DNA of 64,000 bases from Christensenellaceae bacterium (lineage in GTDB: Bacteria > Bacillota > Clostridia > Christensenellales > Christensenellaceae), in NCBI GenBank assembly GCA_022846035.1, contig AP025580.1, positions 496,001 through 560,000 on the forward strand, written 5' to 3'. The translations under genes and the position numbers were made by a program. The notes beneath the pieces were generated by a model. It saw nothing but the letters and a program-made list of their open reading frames with translations, searched no databases and was not told where the DNA came from. Numbering within the stretch: position 1 is the first letter of the stretch; each line of letters opens with the position of its first letter. This document shows positions 15,051-23,011 of this stretch, in pieces.

Positions 15051-15701
15051 TCAATGTCGGGCCTTAGCTGATGTAAACCTATATTGGGCGATCATTCCGG
15101 CGATGGCGAAAATGGCGACGGGAATAATCATAACCCATATGTTTGTCTGATTAAAGACGTTGATAGAGTTGAAAATATCGCGGTAATTCCCGACGGTGAT
15201 ACTGCCAAGAATGGCAGTATTAAAACACAGGCCGATGAGCGCGCCCGCCGTATGGATCAGCGAATAAGCGCCGTAGATCGATGAAAAGATAATCACGAAA
15301 TGCTTTCGTGAGGCAAAGGTCAAAAGTCCAAGCAGGATGAAAAAGGTCAGTCCGACAAGGAAAAGCGGAAGATTGTCAAGCGAAGAAAACCACTCGGGGA
15401 AAGAGTTGCGCAGTAGATCGAAAATCATCAGGCCGATGATACCGCCGGTGATGAACATCGCAAATTTGATGAAAAAGAAAGCGAGGAAAGCAAGCAGCAG
15501 ACCGACCCCGATGCAAATGAGCCATAGCCAGTTGCCGAGGTCTGGGAACGCCCCGCCGAGATAAGTATAGGAATAATATGCGCCGATAAAAAAAGCGTAT
15601 AAGAACATAATAACTTTTAAATACCGATAGCCCCAGAAGCAATAAAGGATCGCCAGGGCCAGCGTTACGACTAAAATCAGGATCGGAATAATTCCACTCA
15701 A
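15051..15701 (-). CDS. multi-pass membrane protein (DUF4203-like)
   Basis: The protein has about 216 residues and seven or so hydrophobic segments; paired glycines and aromatics occur in a pattern seen in DUF4203/TMEM198-type proteins. No catalytic motif is visible and the function is unknown. GGAGGA on the minus strand (15715-15710) sets the start at one of two TTG codons, 15707 or 15701; the second has the better spacing. The longer reading from 15842 has no ribosome site. The gene lies upstream of folT on the same strand, but folT has its own promoter just past this stop, so they need not be co-transcribed. Confidence 0.7.
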   Translation of the reverse strand: MSGIIPILILVVTLALAILYCFWGYRYLKVIMFLYAFFIGAYYSYTYLGGAFPDLGNWLWLICIGVGLLLAFLAFFFIKFAMFITGGIIGLMIFDLLRNSFPEWFSSLDNLPLFLVGLTFFILLGLLTFASRKHFVIIFSSIYGAYSLIHTAGALIGLCFNTAILGSITVGNYRDIFNSINVFNQTNIWVMIIPVAIFAIAGMIAQYRFTSAKARH

Positions 15702-15863
15702 AGTCAATTTCCTCCATGTTGTTTTCGATAAATCTATTCTAGCCCGTTCCATTAAAAAAAGCAATAAATCACAAATTTTTAAGAATTGGAAACGACGGCA
15801 AACCGATTTGAAATTGTGAAAAGAAAAACGATTGGGATTCAATAAAAAAGCACTTTTTCCCTG

Positions 15864-15890
15864 TTGCCAGACTTACATTTATGGTACAAT
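15864..15890 (+). promoter_or_regulatory. probable rnf operon promoter
   Basis: TACAAT (15885-15890) has an extended TGG just before it. TTGCCA lies 15 bases upstream, a short spacing partly compensated by the extended -10. A 45-base leader follows. Confidence 0.45.
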
Positions 15891-15935
15891 AAGGAAAGCG
15901 TTTTGGAACAGGTGGCGCAATGGGGGAGGTAGCAA

Positions 15936-17297
15936 ATGGGGCTTACATTCACGGGCGGCGTTCATCCGCTCAAAGCTTTACATGAAGGGAAAAAATTAAC
16001 GGAAAACCGTGCAATAGAAGAAATGCCGGCGGGGGAGATTGTGAAGATCCCTTTAAGCCAGCATATTGGCGCGCCGGCAAAGCCACTGGTAAAGGTCGGG
16101 CAGCGCGTGCTTATGGGGCAAAAGATCGGCGAGGCGCAAGGATTGGTGAGCGCGAACATACACGCGAGCGTGTCGGGCGTGGTCAAGGAAATCGAGGAGA
16201 TTACGGGTATCAACGGAAAACCGGTTTTGGCGGTCGTGATCGAGAACGATTTTCAGGACGAAGCGGCGTTTGCACCAGTGGAAAATATCGAGGAACTGTC
16301 CAAAGAACAGATTATTGAGGGCATCAAAGAAGCGGGCAATGTTGGTATGGGCGGCGCGACGTTTCCGACGCATGTCAAAATTTGCCCACCGCCGGATAAA
16401 AAAGTCAATTTGCTGCTGATCAACGGTGCGGAATGCGAGCCGTTTTTAACGGCGGATTACCGCCTGATGGTAGAGTGCCCGAAACGCATTATTTACGGCG
16501 TAAAGCTTTTGATGCGCGCGCTTGAAGTAAATAAGGCGATTATCGGTATCGAGGATAACAAGCCGGAAGCGATTGAGAAAATGACTGCGGCGATCGATAC
16601 GCATGCGATCCGTGTAATATCCGTACCTACGAAATATCCGCAGGGATCGGAAAAACAGCTTATCAATTCGATCACCGGACGGGTAGTTCCTGCAGGCGGA
16701 CTGCCGATGGACGCCGGCGTCGTGGTTGTGAATATGGCGTCGGTCAAGGCGATTGCGGATGCCTTTTATACGGGGGAGCCGCTTTTGCGCCGCGTTGTGA
16801 CGGTAACAGGAGCAGTGAACAATCCTAAGAATTTGCTGGTGCGCCTGGGGGTAAGCGCGAGAGAGGTGCTTGACTATGCGGGAGGCTGTTCTTCCGAGCC
16901 GCTGAAGATTGTTTCCGGCGGACCGATGATGGGCCTGCCCGTGCCGACGATGGATTGCGTCGTCACCAAAGGGTTTTCAGGTCTGCTGGTGCTGGATAAA
17001 ACATATACGAAAAAAGAAAAAGAAAGCAATTGTATCAAATGCGGAAAGTGCGCCGAGGTCTGCCCGATGCGCCTTATGCCGATGATGATCTCCGCTTCCG
17101 CGATGTTTGAGGATTTTGAGAAAGCGGAAAAATACAATGCGCTTGACTGTATGAGTTGTGGTTGCTGCAGCTATATTTGTCCTGCCAAAAAGCCTATCGC
17201 ACAAAATATCAAGTTTGCCAAGGACATGATTACAGTGGAAAAGATGAAAGAAAAGGCGAAGCAGGAAGCGGAAAAGCGGGAACAAGCGCAGGAATAA
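15936..17297 (+). CDS. rnfC: Rnf complex subunit C
   Basis: The 453-residue protein is the peripheral NADH-oxidising subunit of the Rnf ferredoxin:NAD+ oxidoreductase, an ion-pumping complex that lives on the gap between ferredoxin and NAD. The order is an N-terminal barrel (FTGGVHPL opening), an NuoF-like Rossmann region with GGATFPTHVK near residue 143, an SLBB segment (VTVTGAV), then two 4Fe-4S motifs CIKCGKCAEVCP and CMSCGCCSYICP near 368-412. Length is typical. It is the first gene of the six-gene operon and is followed by a 103-base gap before rnfD. Confidence 0.95.
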   Translation: MGLTFTGGVHPLKALHEGKKLTENRAIEEMPAGEIVKIPLSQHIGAPAKPLVKVGQRVLMGQKIGEAQGLVSANIHASVSGVVKEIEEITGINGKPVLAVVIENDFQDEAAFAPVENIEELSKEQIIEGIKEAGNVGMGGATFPTHVKICPPPDKKVNLLLINGAECEPFLTADYRLMVECPKRIIYGVKLLMRALEVNKAIIGIEDNKPEAIEKMTAAIDTHAIRVISVPTKYPQGSEKQLINSITGRVVPAGGLPMDAGVVVVNMASVKAIADAFYTGEPLLRRVVTVTGAVNNPKNLLVRLGVSAREVLDYAGGCSSEPLKIVSGGPMMGLPVPTMDCVVTKGFSGLLVLDKTYTKKEKESNCIKCGKCAEVCPMRLMPMMISASAMFEDFEKAEKYNALDCMSCGCCSYICPAKKPIAQNIKFAKDMITVEKMKEKAKQEAEKREQAQE

Positions 17298-17376
17298 CCG
17301 GATAAAATATGAAATTTTAAATATGAAAGTTTTTAAGACGAAAAGCAGGTATGCTGTTTCGGGGCGCCGGAGAGCG

Positions 17377-17392
17377 CTTTCTTAAAAGAAAG
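17377..17392 (+). promoter_or_regulatory. palindrome overlapping the rnfD ribosome site
   Basis: CTTTCTTAAAAGAAAG is a perfect 16-base palindrome. Its right arm runs into the AAAGGA ribosome site of rnfD, so an RNA hairpin here could lower rnfD translation relative to rnfC. Confidence 0.35.
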
Positions 17393-17400
17393 GAAATGCT

Positions 17401-18345
17401 ATGCAACAAGAGTTGATTTTATCAGGCTCGCCGCATATTAAGTCGGGACAAAGTACATCGCGGATCATGCTGGACGTCATTATCGCACTCATACCCGCTT
17501 GTATCGCCGCGGTATATTTTTTTGGCATTGGCTGTATTGCGACCATGGCGCTATGTATTGCAAGCGCGGTCGGCTGCGAAGCGGCGATTCAGTATTTCAC
17601 GAAACGGGCGGTGACGATCAGCGACCTTTCTGCTGTGGTTACAGGGCTTTTACTGGCGCTCAATCTGCCGCCTAATGTACCGTGGTACTTGCCTGTTTGC
17701 GGGTCGGCGTTCGCGATCATTATCGTAAAGCAATGTTTCGGGGGCCTGGGACATAATTTTATGAATCCGGCGCTTGCCGCGCGTTGTTTTTTGTTGATTT
17801 CCTGGCCGGTGGCAATGACGACTTTCGTCGCGCCGTTTGCAGGTGTGGACGCCGTGGCGTCGGCGACGCCTCTGGGCGTGCTGCATGAGGGGGGAACGGC
17901 GATCCCGCCGATCATGGATATGTTCATGGGGGAAATCGGCGGCAGCATGGGCGAGACAAGTGCGCTGGCGCTTCTGATCGGCGGGGTTTACCTGCTCGTG
18001 CGCAGGGTGATTTCGCTGCGTATACCGCTTGCCTACATGGGAACGGTGGCGTTGATCACGCTCCTGACGGGAAAGCCGGAGATGATTCTGTTCGAACTGT
18101 TTGCGGGCGGACTGATGCTGGGGGCATTTTTTATGGCGACGGATTATGTTTCCTCGCCGTCCTCGCCGAAAGCACAGATTGTCTTTGGTATTGGCTGCGG
18201 CGCAATTACAATGATCGTGCGGCTGTGGGGCGGATACCCGGAGGGCGTTTCGTTCTCTATCCTTTTCATGAATCTGCTGACGCCGCTTTTGGACAAGGTA
18301 TTAAAGCCGAAAGTATTTGGGGAGGTGCAAAAGGTCAATGAGTAA
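17401..18345 (+). CDS. rnfD: Rnf complex subunit D
   Basis: This 314-residue integral membrane subunit has about nine hydrophobic helices. It carries the covalent FMN motif around ASATPLG near residue 160, where the threonine is the flavin attachment site in Na+-NQR/Rnf subunits. It forms part of the ion-translocating core with RnfA, RnfE and RnfG. The ATG follows AAAGGAAATGCT. The 3-prime end overlaps rnfG by eight bases, indicating coupled translation. Confidence 0.95.
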   Translation: MQQELILSGSPHIKSGQSTSRIMLDVIIALIPACIAAVYFFGIGCIATMALCIASAVGCEAAIQYFTKRAVTISDLSAVVTGLLLALNLPPNVPWYLPVCGSAFAIIIVKQCFGGLGHNFMNPALAARCFLLISWPVAMTTFVAPFAGVDAVASATPLGVLHEGGTAIPPIMDMFMGEIGGSMGETSALALLIGGVYLLVRRVISLRIPLAYMGTVALITLLTGKPEMILFELFAGGLMLGAFFMATDYVSSPSSPKAQIVFGIGCGAITMIVRLWGGYPEGVSFSILFMNLLTPLLDKVLKPKVFGEVQKVNE

Positions 18346-18931
18346 AGCGAAAAATGACAGTATCCTCAATCTTACCTTGCGGCTTGTGATCATAACCGTA
18401 TGCGCAGGCCTGATTTTGGGTCTGGTTTACGGGATTACCAAAGGGCCGATCGCGGAGCAGGAGCTTAAGAAAGCGACCGAAGCACGGCAAATGGTGTTGC
18501 CGGACGCGCTGGAATTCAAGCAGATTACGCTTGAGGGTATGGATTACGATAAGGATACATTTGCGGATATTACCGAGGTTTATGAGGGATTGAAAGACGG
18601 TCAGAAGCTGGGATATACTTTTTCCATCGTCACCAAGGGATATAAACCGGGACTGACGCTTACGGTAGGCCTTAGCTTAGACGGCAAGGTGGAGGGCGTG
18701 GAAATTACGTCGCATGACGAAACGCCGGGGCTGGGCGCAAACGCGGTGAAACCGGAGTTTTTAGAGCAGTTTGTCGGCAGCGACGGCCCGCTTACGGTGG
18801 GAAAGACGCCAAGCGGGGCTGAAAATGAAATACAGGCGCTGACCGGCGCGACGATCACAAGCAAGGGCGTGGCGAACGCAGTAAACCTGGCGCGTGATTT
18901 TGCGGCCGGCTACCTTGGGGAAGGAGCGTGA
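18338..18931 (+). CDS. rnfG: Rnf complex subunit G
   Basis: The gene encodes 197 residues. One N-terminal membrane helix (about 14-36) anchors an extracytoplasmic FMN-binding domain. The flavin is expected on the threonine of LTGATITSKGV near residue 170. HDETPGLGA near 130 is the other hallmark. The ATG at 18338 overlaps the rnfD stop; a longer reading upstream only repeats rnfD sequence. RnfG passes electrons to or from the membrane core. rnfE begins seven bases after the stop. Confidence 0.94.
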   Translation: MSKAKNDSILNLTLRLVIITVCAGLILGLVYGITKGPIAEQELKKATEARQMVLPDALEFKQITLEGMDYDKDTFADITEVYEGLKDGQKLGYTFSIVTKGYKPGLTLTVGLSLDGKVEGVEITSHDETPGLGANAVKPEFLEQFVGSDGPLTVGKTPSGAENEIQALTGATITSKGVANAVNLARDFAAGYLGEGA

Positions 18932-18938
18932 GGATAAT

Positions 18939-19595
18939 ATGGATAAGAAACAGATGAAAGGCGTTTTTGTAAACGGTATCTTAAATGAGAATCCAACGTT
19001 CCGGCTGGTGCTCGGTATGTGCCCGACCATCGCAGTCACGACATCCGTCACCAACGCGCTTGGTATGGGCGCAGCGGTTATCTTTGTATTGATGTGCTCG
19101 AATATGCTCATCTCGCTGCTGCGGAATTTTATTCCGGAAAAGGTAAGGATCCCATGTTACGTCGTGGTGATCGCGATGTTTGTTACGGTGGTGCAGATGG
19201 TGATGAAAGCATTTTTGCCTGCGCTCGACGCTTCTTTGGGGATATTTATCCCGCTGATCGTCGTCAACTGTATCATCCTGGCGCGCGCAGAAGCGTTCGC
19301 AGCGAAAAACAGCGTGGTTCCGGCGATGGTGGACGGTATCGGTATGGGCGTGGGATTTACCTGTTCGCTGACGATTATTGCCATGGTACGCGAACTTTTG
19401 GGCGCGGGGTCCTTGTTCGGTATTTCCGTGTTTGGCGCGGATTATCCGCCGGCATTGATGTTTATTTTGGCGCCGGGCGGGTTCCTTGTGCTCGGATTGC
19501 TGCTGGCGCTCATCAACAAGATCGTTTTGCAGCGTGAAAAAAGCAAGCCTGATAAAAAAGCAAGGGCTACTACGGCAGAGGAGGTGTCTAAGTAA
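18939..19595 (+). CDS. rnfE: Rnf complex subunit E
   Basis: This 218-residue subunit has six predicted membrane helices and belongs to the RnfA/RnfE/NqrD/NqrE pair that sits head to tail in the membrane and holds a shared Fe-S cluster. Family features include [20 protein letters not shown] near residue 10-30 and [11 protein letters not shown] near 108. A basic C-terminal tail ([14 protein letters not shown]) follows the last helix. The start at 18939 is supported by its neighbour spacing and by alignment with other RnfE proteins. Its stop overlaps the rnfA start by one base (TAATG). Confidence 0.94.
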   Translation: MDKKQMKGVFVNGILNENPTFRLVLGMCPTIAVTTSVTNALGMGAAVIFVLMCSNMLISLLRNFIPEKVRIPCYVVVIAMFVTVVQMVMKAFLPALDASLGIFIPLIVVNCIILARAEAFAAKNSVVPAMVDGIGMGVGFTCSLTIIAMVRELLGAGSLFGISVFGADYPPALMFILAPGGFLVLGLLLALINKIVLQREKSKPDKKARATTAEEVSK

Positions 19596-20179
19596 TGGAT
19601 ATGTTTATTCGCATCCTTACGATCCTCTTAAGTTCCATTCTGGTTAACAACTTCGTGCTTTCGCGTTTCCTTGGCATTTGTCCGTTCCTGGGCGTTTCCA
19701 AAAAGGTGGAAACGGCGGTCGGCATGGGCATGGCGGTTACGTTCGTTATGGCGATGGCCTCGCTCATCACCTGGCTGGTGCAGTACTATATCCTGGTGCC
19801 GTTGGGCGTTGGCTATATGCAGACCATTGCCTTTATTCTGGTCATTGCGGCGCTGGTGCAGCTTGTCGAAATGATGCTGCAAAAGACAAGCCCCGGGCTT
19901 TACCAGAGTCTGGGCGTCTATCTGCCGCTTATTACGACAAACTGCGCGGTTTTAGGTGTGGCGATCCTCAATATTACGGAGAACTATAGCCTGGTAGAGT
20001 CTTTAGTAAACGGCGTGGGCGGTGCGCTTGGTTTTACGCTGGCGATCGTGCTTTTTGCAGGGATTCGCGAACGGTTGGAGCTTTCGGCGATTCCGAAGCC
20101 CTTTCAGGGGTTCCCGATCGCGCTCATAACAGCGTCGCTCATGAGCGTAGCGTTCATGGGATTCTCAGGATTGGTGTGA
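19595..20179 (+). CDS. rnfA: Rnf complex subunit A
   Basis: This 194-residue protein has six hydrophobic helices and is the partner of RnfE. Expected features are present: [16 protein letters not shown] near residue 17 (containing the cysteine thought to hold the membrane Fe-S cluster) and [13 protein letters not shown] near 108. It overlaps rnfE at TAATG, and rnfB follows after 14 bases. Confidence 0.95.
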   Translation: MDMFIRILTILLSSILVNNFVLSRFLGICPFLGVSKKVETAVGMGMAVTFVMAMASLITWLVQYYILVPLGVGYMQTIAFILVIAALVQLVEMMLQKTSPGLYQSLGVYLPLITTNCAVLGVAILNITENYSLVESLVNGVGGALGFTLAIVLFAGIRERLELSAIPKPFQGFPIALITASLMSVAFMGFSGLV

Positions 20180-20193
20180 GGTAAAAGAAAACT

Positions 20194-21177
20194 ATGTTAG
20201 AACCGATTATTTGGTCGATTATCGTGCTGGGCGGCCTTGGCGCAGCATTCGGGATTATGCTGGGAGTGGCTTCCAAAAAATTTGCCGTGGAAAAGGACGA
20301 GACGGCTGTGGCCGTGCGTGAGTGCCTGCCGGGAGCGAATTGCGGCGGCTGTGGATTCCCCGGATGTGACGGACTTGCGGACGCGCTGGCAAAGGGAAAG
20401 GCGGAAATTTCCATGTGTGCGGTGCTCTCGCAGGAGCAGGCAAAAGAGATCGCCGGTATACTTGGCGTTTCCGTAGGGAAAATGAAGCCGAAAGTGGCGC
20501 GTATCATGTGCCTTGGGAGCGAGGGCCATTGCAGGAATAAGTTCGAATACGACGGCGCGCAGGACTGCCGCGCGGCTTACGCCATTGCAAGCGGCTTTAA
20601 AGCGTGCCGGTTCGCGTGCCTTGGACTTGGGACGTGCGCTAAGGTATGCAAGTTCGGCGCGATTACTATGGGACCGGACGGCATTGCCTTTATTGATGAG
20701 GATAAGTGTACAGGGTGCGGACGGTGCGTAGAGCAGTGCCCGCAGAGTTCGATTGCCGTGCTTGAGCGTGATATTGACGTATATGTTGGTTGTACCAATA
20801 CGGATAAGGGAAAAGCGGTCATGGAAAATTGTACCGCGGGCTGCATTGGCTGCGGTAAATGCGTTAGCGTATGTCCTTTTGGTGCGATTGAAATGTCGGA
20901 GGGACTGGCGGTCATCGATCCGGATAAATGCCGCAGTTGCTGGATGTGCGTGGATACCTGCCCGCGCAAATGTATCCTGACGACGAAATCTGATATGCTA
21001 GCAAAGATCAACGTACAAAAATGCGTGGGATGTACATTATGCGCAAAATCGTGTCCCTTTGGCGCGATCGAGGGAGACTTGCGGCAGAAGCATAAGGTGA
21101 TGGCTGATAAGTGCCGAGGCTGCGGATTGTGCGTGGAATCGTGCAAGGTAGGCGCTGTGGAGATGATTAAAAAGTGA
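20194..21177 (+). CDS. rnfB: Rnf complex subunit B, multi-ferredoxin
   Basis: The 327-residue protein is the ferredoxin-docking subunit. It has an N-terminal membrane helix (about 5-25), a four-cysteine cluster domain (ANCGGCGFPGCDGLADAL near 48-65, further Cys at 74), and then five ferredoxin-type CXXCXXCXXXC motifs: CTGCGRCVEQCP, CIGCGKCVSVCP, CRSCWMCVDTCP, CVGCTLCAKSCP and CRGCGLCVESCK. That is more clusters than the two in many proteobacterial RnfB proteins, as is usual in Clostridia. The last motif ends in Lys rather than Pro. It ends the rnf set, and its stop overlaps the maf start. Confidence 0.95.
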   Translation: MLEPIIWSIIVLGGLGAAFGIMLGVASKKFAVEKDETAVAVRECLPGANCGGCGFPGCDGLADALAKGKAEISMCAVLSQEQAKEIAGILGVSVGKMKPKVARIMCLGSEGHCRNKFEYDGAQDCRAAYAIASGFKACRFACLGLGTCAKVCKFGAITMGPDGIAFIDEDKCTGCGRCVEQCPQSSIAVLERDIDVYVGCTNTDKGKAVMENCTAGCIGCGKCVSVCPFGAIEMSEGLAVIDPDKCRSCWMCVDTCPRKCILTTKSDMLAKINVQKCVGCTLCAKSCPFGAIEGDLRQKHKVMADKCRGCGLCVESCKVGAVEMIKK

Positions 21178-21731
21178 TTATTCTCGCATCGGCTTCGCCG
21201 CGCAGGAAAGAGTTGCTGGCACTGTTAACGCAGGATTTCAAGGTGGAGCCGAGCAACGCGGACGAGAGCTGCAATATCAAAGAGGCGCCTAAGCTGGTCC
21301 GTTTTCTGGCACGCAGGAAAGCGGCGGATATTTTCGCGGGGCATCCGCACGATGTGGTGATCGGCGCGGATACGGTTGTGGAAGCTCCGGACGGCGAAAT
21401 ATTCGGAAAACCAAGCGATATTGCCGACGCGCGGCGTATGCTCAGAACGCTTTCCGGAAATACGCATAGGGTATATACCGGCGTGTGCGTAATGTACGGC
21501 GATAAAATTCTAGAGGATGTATGCAGCAGCGAGGTATGTTTTGCCGAAATCTCGGAGGCAGAGCTTGGGAGATATCTCGAACGAGAAAATGTGATGGATA
21601 AGGCCGGAGCCTATGCGGTGCAGGGCGGCGCGGCTAAGTTTGTAAAAACGATCAACGGCTGTTTTTTTAACATTGTCGGGTTGCCGGTATCTATGCTTTA
21701 TAAGATGCTTACGTCGCTTCATGTTCTTTAA
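21174..21731 (+). CDS. maf: Maf-family nucleoside triphosphate pyrophosphatase
   Basis: This 185-residue enzyme belongs to the Maf/Ham1-like group that hydrolyses dTTP, UTP or modified nucleotides and affects septum formation. It has the ASASPRRKELL signature at residues 4-14, ADTVV near 66-70, GKPSDIADARRML near 80, and QGGAAKFV near 150. The GTG start overlaps the rnfB stop (GTGATT), so it is translated with the rnf transcript. In many Clostridia maf precedes mre genes; here the mre cluster lies about 6 kb downstream, separated by accessory genes. Confidence 0.92.
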   Translation: MIILASASPRRKELLALLTQDFKVEPSNADESCNIKEAPKLVRFLARRKAADIFAGHPHDVVIGADTVVEAPDGEIFGKPSDIADARRMLRTLSGNTHRVYTGVCVMYGDKILEDVCSSEVCFAEISEAELGRYLERENVMDKAGAYAVQGGAAKFVKTINGCFFNIVGLPVSMLYKMLTSLHVL

Positions 21732-21755
21732 GGGGGACAACTGAATAACGAAACA

Positions 21756-21783
21756 AAAATACGCTGACTATGGCGTATTTTTT
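21756..21783 (+). terminator. intrinsic terminator after maf
   Basis: Nine-base stem AAAATACGC/GCGTATTTT, eight-base loop and six T residues. It closes the rnf-maf transcript. Confidence 0.85.
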
Positions 21784-21809
21784 GTGCATAAACAGGGGAG
21801 GTATACGGT

Positions 21810-22403
21810 ATGGACATTTATGGGTATGCACGCGTTTCCACAAAGGATCAAAATGAAATGAGGCAGCTTATTTCGCTTGCGGCTTTTCCGGTGAAAAAGG
21901 AAAATATTTTCTTGGATAAGCTGAGCGGAAAGGATTTCAACAGGCCCCAGTATAAAAAAATGATGCGGAAGCTAAGGAAAGGAGATATTCTTGTAGTTCC
22001 GTCCATCGACAGGCTGGGGAGGAACTATGAAGAAATGATCGGGCAATGGCGCGCGATTACCAAAGAAAAGAAAGCGCATGTGGTGGTACAGGATATGCCG
22101 CTTCTCGATACGCGCAAGGGACGGGACTTAACAGGTACCTTGATTGCGGATATTGTGCTGCAGCTACTGTCGTATGTGGCGCAGACGGAGCGCGAGAATA
22201 TCAAAAGAAGACAGGCGGAAGGCATCGCCGCCGCCAAGCGCAGGGGAATTCGCTTTGGGCGTCCGTGTAAAACCATACCGCCGGAATTCGAAAAAATAAA
22301 ATTATTATGGATGAAAGGGGAGATCAGCGGGCGGGAAGCCGCGCGCAGGCTGGAAGTGTCTCACAATACATTTTTCGCTTGGGCACGACTAAAAAAGAGA
22401 TAA
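21810..22403 (+). CDS. serine recombinase of the resolvase/invertase family
   Basis: This 197-residue site-specific recombinase has the catalytic N-terminal domain (YGYARVSTKDQNEM at residues 4-17, catalytic Ser10), SIDRLGRNYEEM near 65-76, and QTERENIKRRQAEGI near 123-137. A C-terminal helix-turn-helix follows (ISGREAARRLEVSHNTFFAW). This is the compact resolvase/DNA invertase layout, so it should act at short symmetric sites as a dimer or tetramer. A GGGGAGG site precedes the ATG. No transposase or phage gene is next to it. Perfect 14-bp inverted repeats lie 48 bases past its stop and may be its sites. Confidence 0.92.
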   Translation: MDIYGYARVSTKDQNEMRQLISLAAFPVKKENIFLDKLSGKDFNRPQYKKMMRKLRKGDILVVPSIDRLGRNYEEMIGQWRAITKEKKAHVVVQDMPLLDTRKGRDLTGTLIADIVLQLLSYVAQTERENIKRRQAEGIAAAKRRGIRFGRPCKTIPPEFEKIKLLWMKGEISGREAARRLEVSHNTFFAWARLKKR

Positions 22404-22450
22404 CATAAGCAAGTTTTTTCACTTTAAATGTCGAATGCGATTTATAATGT

Positions 22451-22566
22451 AGACTTTTTTAGTCGCGGCAAAATCTGACAATTTTTTCGTTTTTCCTGCC
22501 GAAAGAAAGCAAATAAGTATCATTATATCAATAAAAACAGTATAAATGAAATGACTAAAAAAGTCT
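22451..22566. repeat. 116-bp segment bounded by perfect 14-bp inverted repeats
   Basis: AGACTTTTTTAGTC (22451-22464) and its exact complement GACTAAAAAAGTCT (22553-22566) enclose 88 bases of AT-rich DNA. Each arm is itself nearly symmetric (GACT...AGTC), as expected for dimer-binding crossover sites. The segment contains a TATAAT on the minus strand (22522-22527) and TATAAA on the plus strand (22541-22546). A TATAAT (22443-22448) lies just outside the left arm. It could be an invertible switch or a small non-autonomous element. No clear target-site duplication flanks it. Confidence 0.55.
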
Positions 22567-22651
22567 GCTTTTCTGACCAGTAACGAAGATCCTGCCAATG
22601 TAAAAAGGTAAGCCGTGCAGGTATGTTGCGGGGGCTGGTTAGGAGAGAGGT

Positions 22652-22918
22652 ATGAACGGATACCAAAAAGAGGATCTGCTGGATATGCTCGCAAAGCAGA
22701 CGGACTGTACCTATTTATCGGAATTGAGAAATCCTGAATTTTATCCTTTGGTCGCCAATATACTCGAGTGGGTCGAACCGAATGCCTACAGCCTTTCGGA
22801 ATGGGAAGAGGCAATCGTTTATATCACGGGAGAGCGGGAAGATGTAAAAGACGCGGCGCAGGCGCGAAACGTGCTGCTGAAAAAAATAAAAGCGGAAAAG
22901 ACCGTTCATACAAGATAA
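22652..22918 (+). CDS. small hypothetical protein
   Basis: This 88-residue protein has no family I recognise. It looks soluble and mainly helical, with an acidic N-terminal half (KEDLLDMLAKQTDCTYLSELRN), a Trp-rich middle (ILEWVEPNAYSLSEWEEAIVYI) and a basic C-terminus. An AGGAGAGAGG site lies six bases before the ATG, so translation is likely. It sits downstream of the inverted-repeat segment and is the nearest gene that a promoter flip there could switch on or off. That link is inference. Confidence 0.6.
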   Translation: MNGYQKEDLLDMLAKQTDCTYLSELRNPEFYPLVANILEWVEPNAYSLSEWEEAIVYITGEREDVKDAAQARNVLLKKIKAEKTVHTR

Positions 22919-22968
22919 AATTTTAAAAGCTCGATACAAGAGCAGGTATCGATCGCAGGAGTTTATAA

Positions 22969-22996
22969 AAGAGGCCGCGTTTCAAAGCGGCCTCTT
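22969..22996. terminator. terminator between small ORF and AraC gene
   Basis: A ten-base perfect stem AAGAGGCCGC/GCGGCCTCTT with an eight-base loop. On the minus strand it is followed by TTTTAT, so it mainly ends the AraC-regulator transcript; it can also stop plus-strand transcription. Confidence 0.8.
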
Positions 22997-23011
22997 AACA
23001 TTCTCCGGAGT

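Noticed and set aside
22387-22397. Third copy of the recombinase-repeat core GACTAAAAAAG
   Set aside because: It encodes the last residues of the recombinase (RLKKR) and lacks the TCT that completes the 14-base repeat, so it is probably coincidental.
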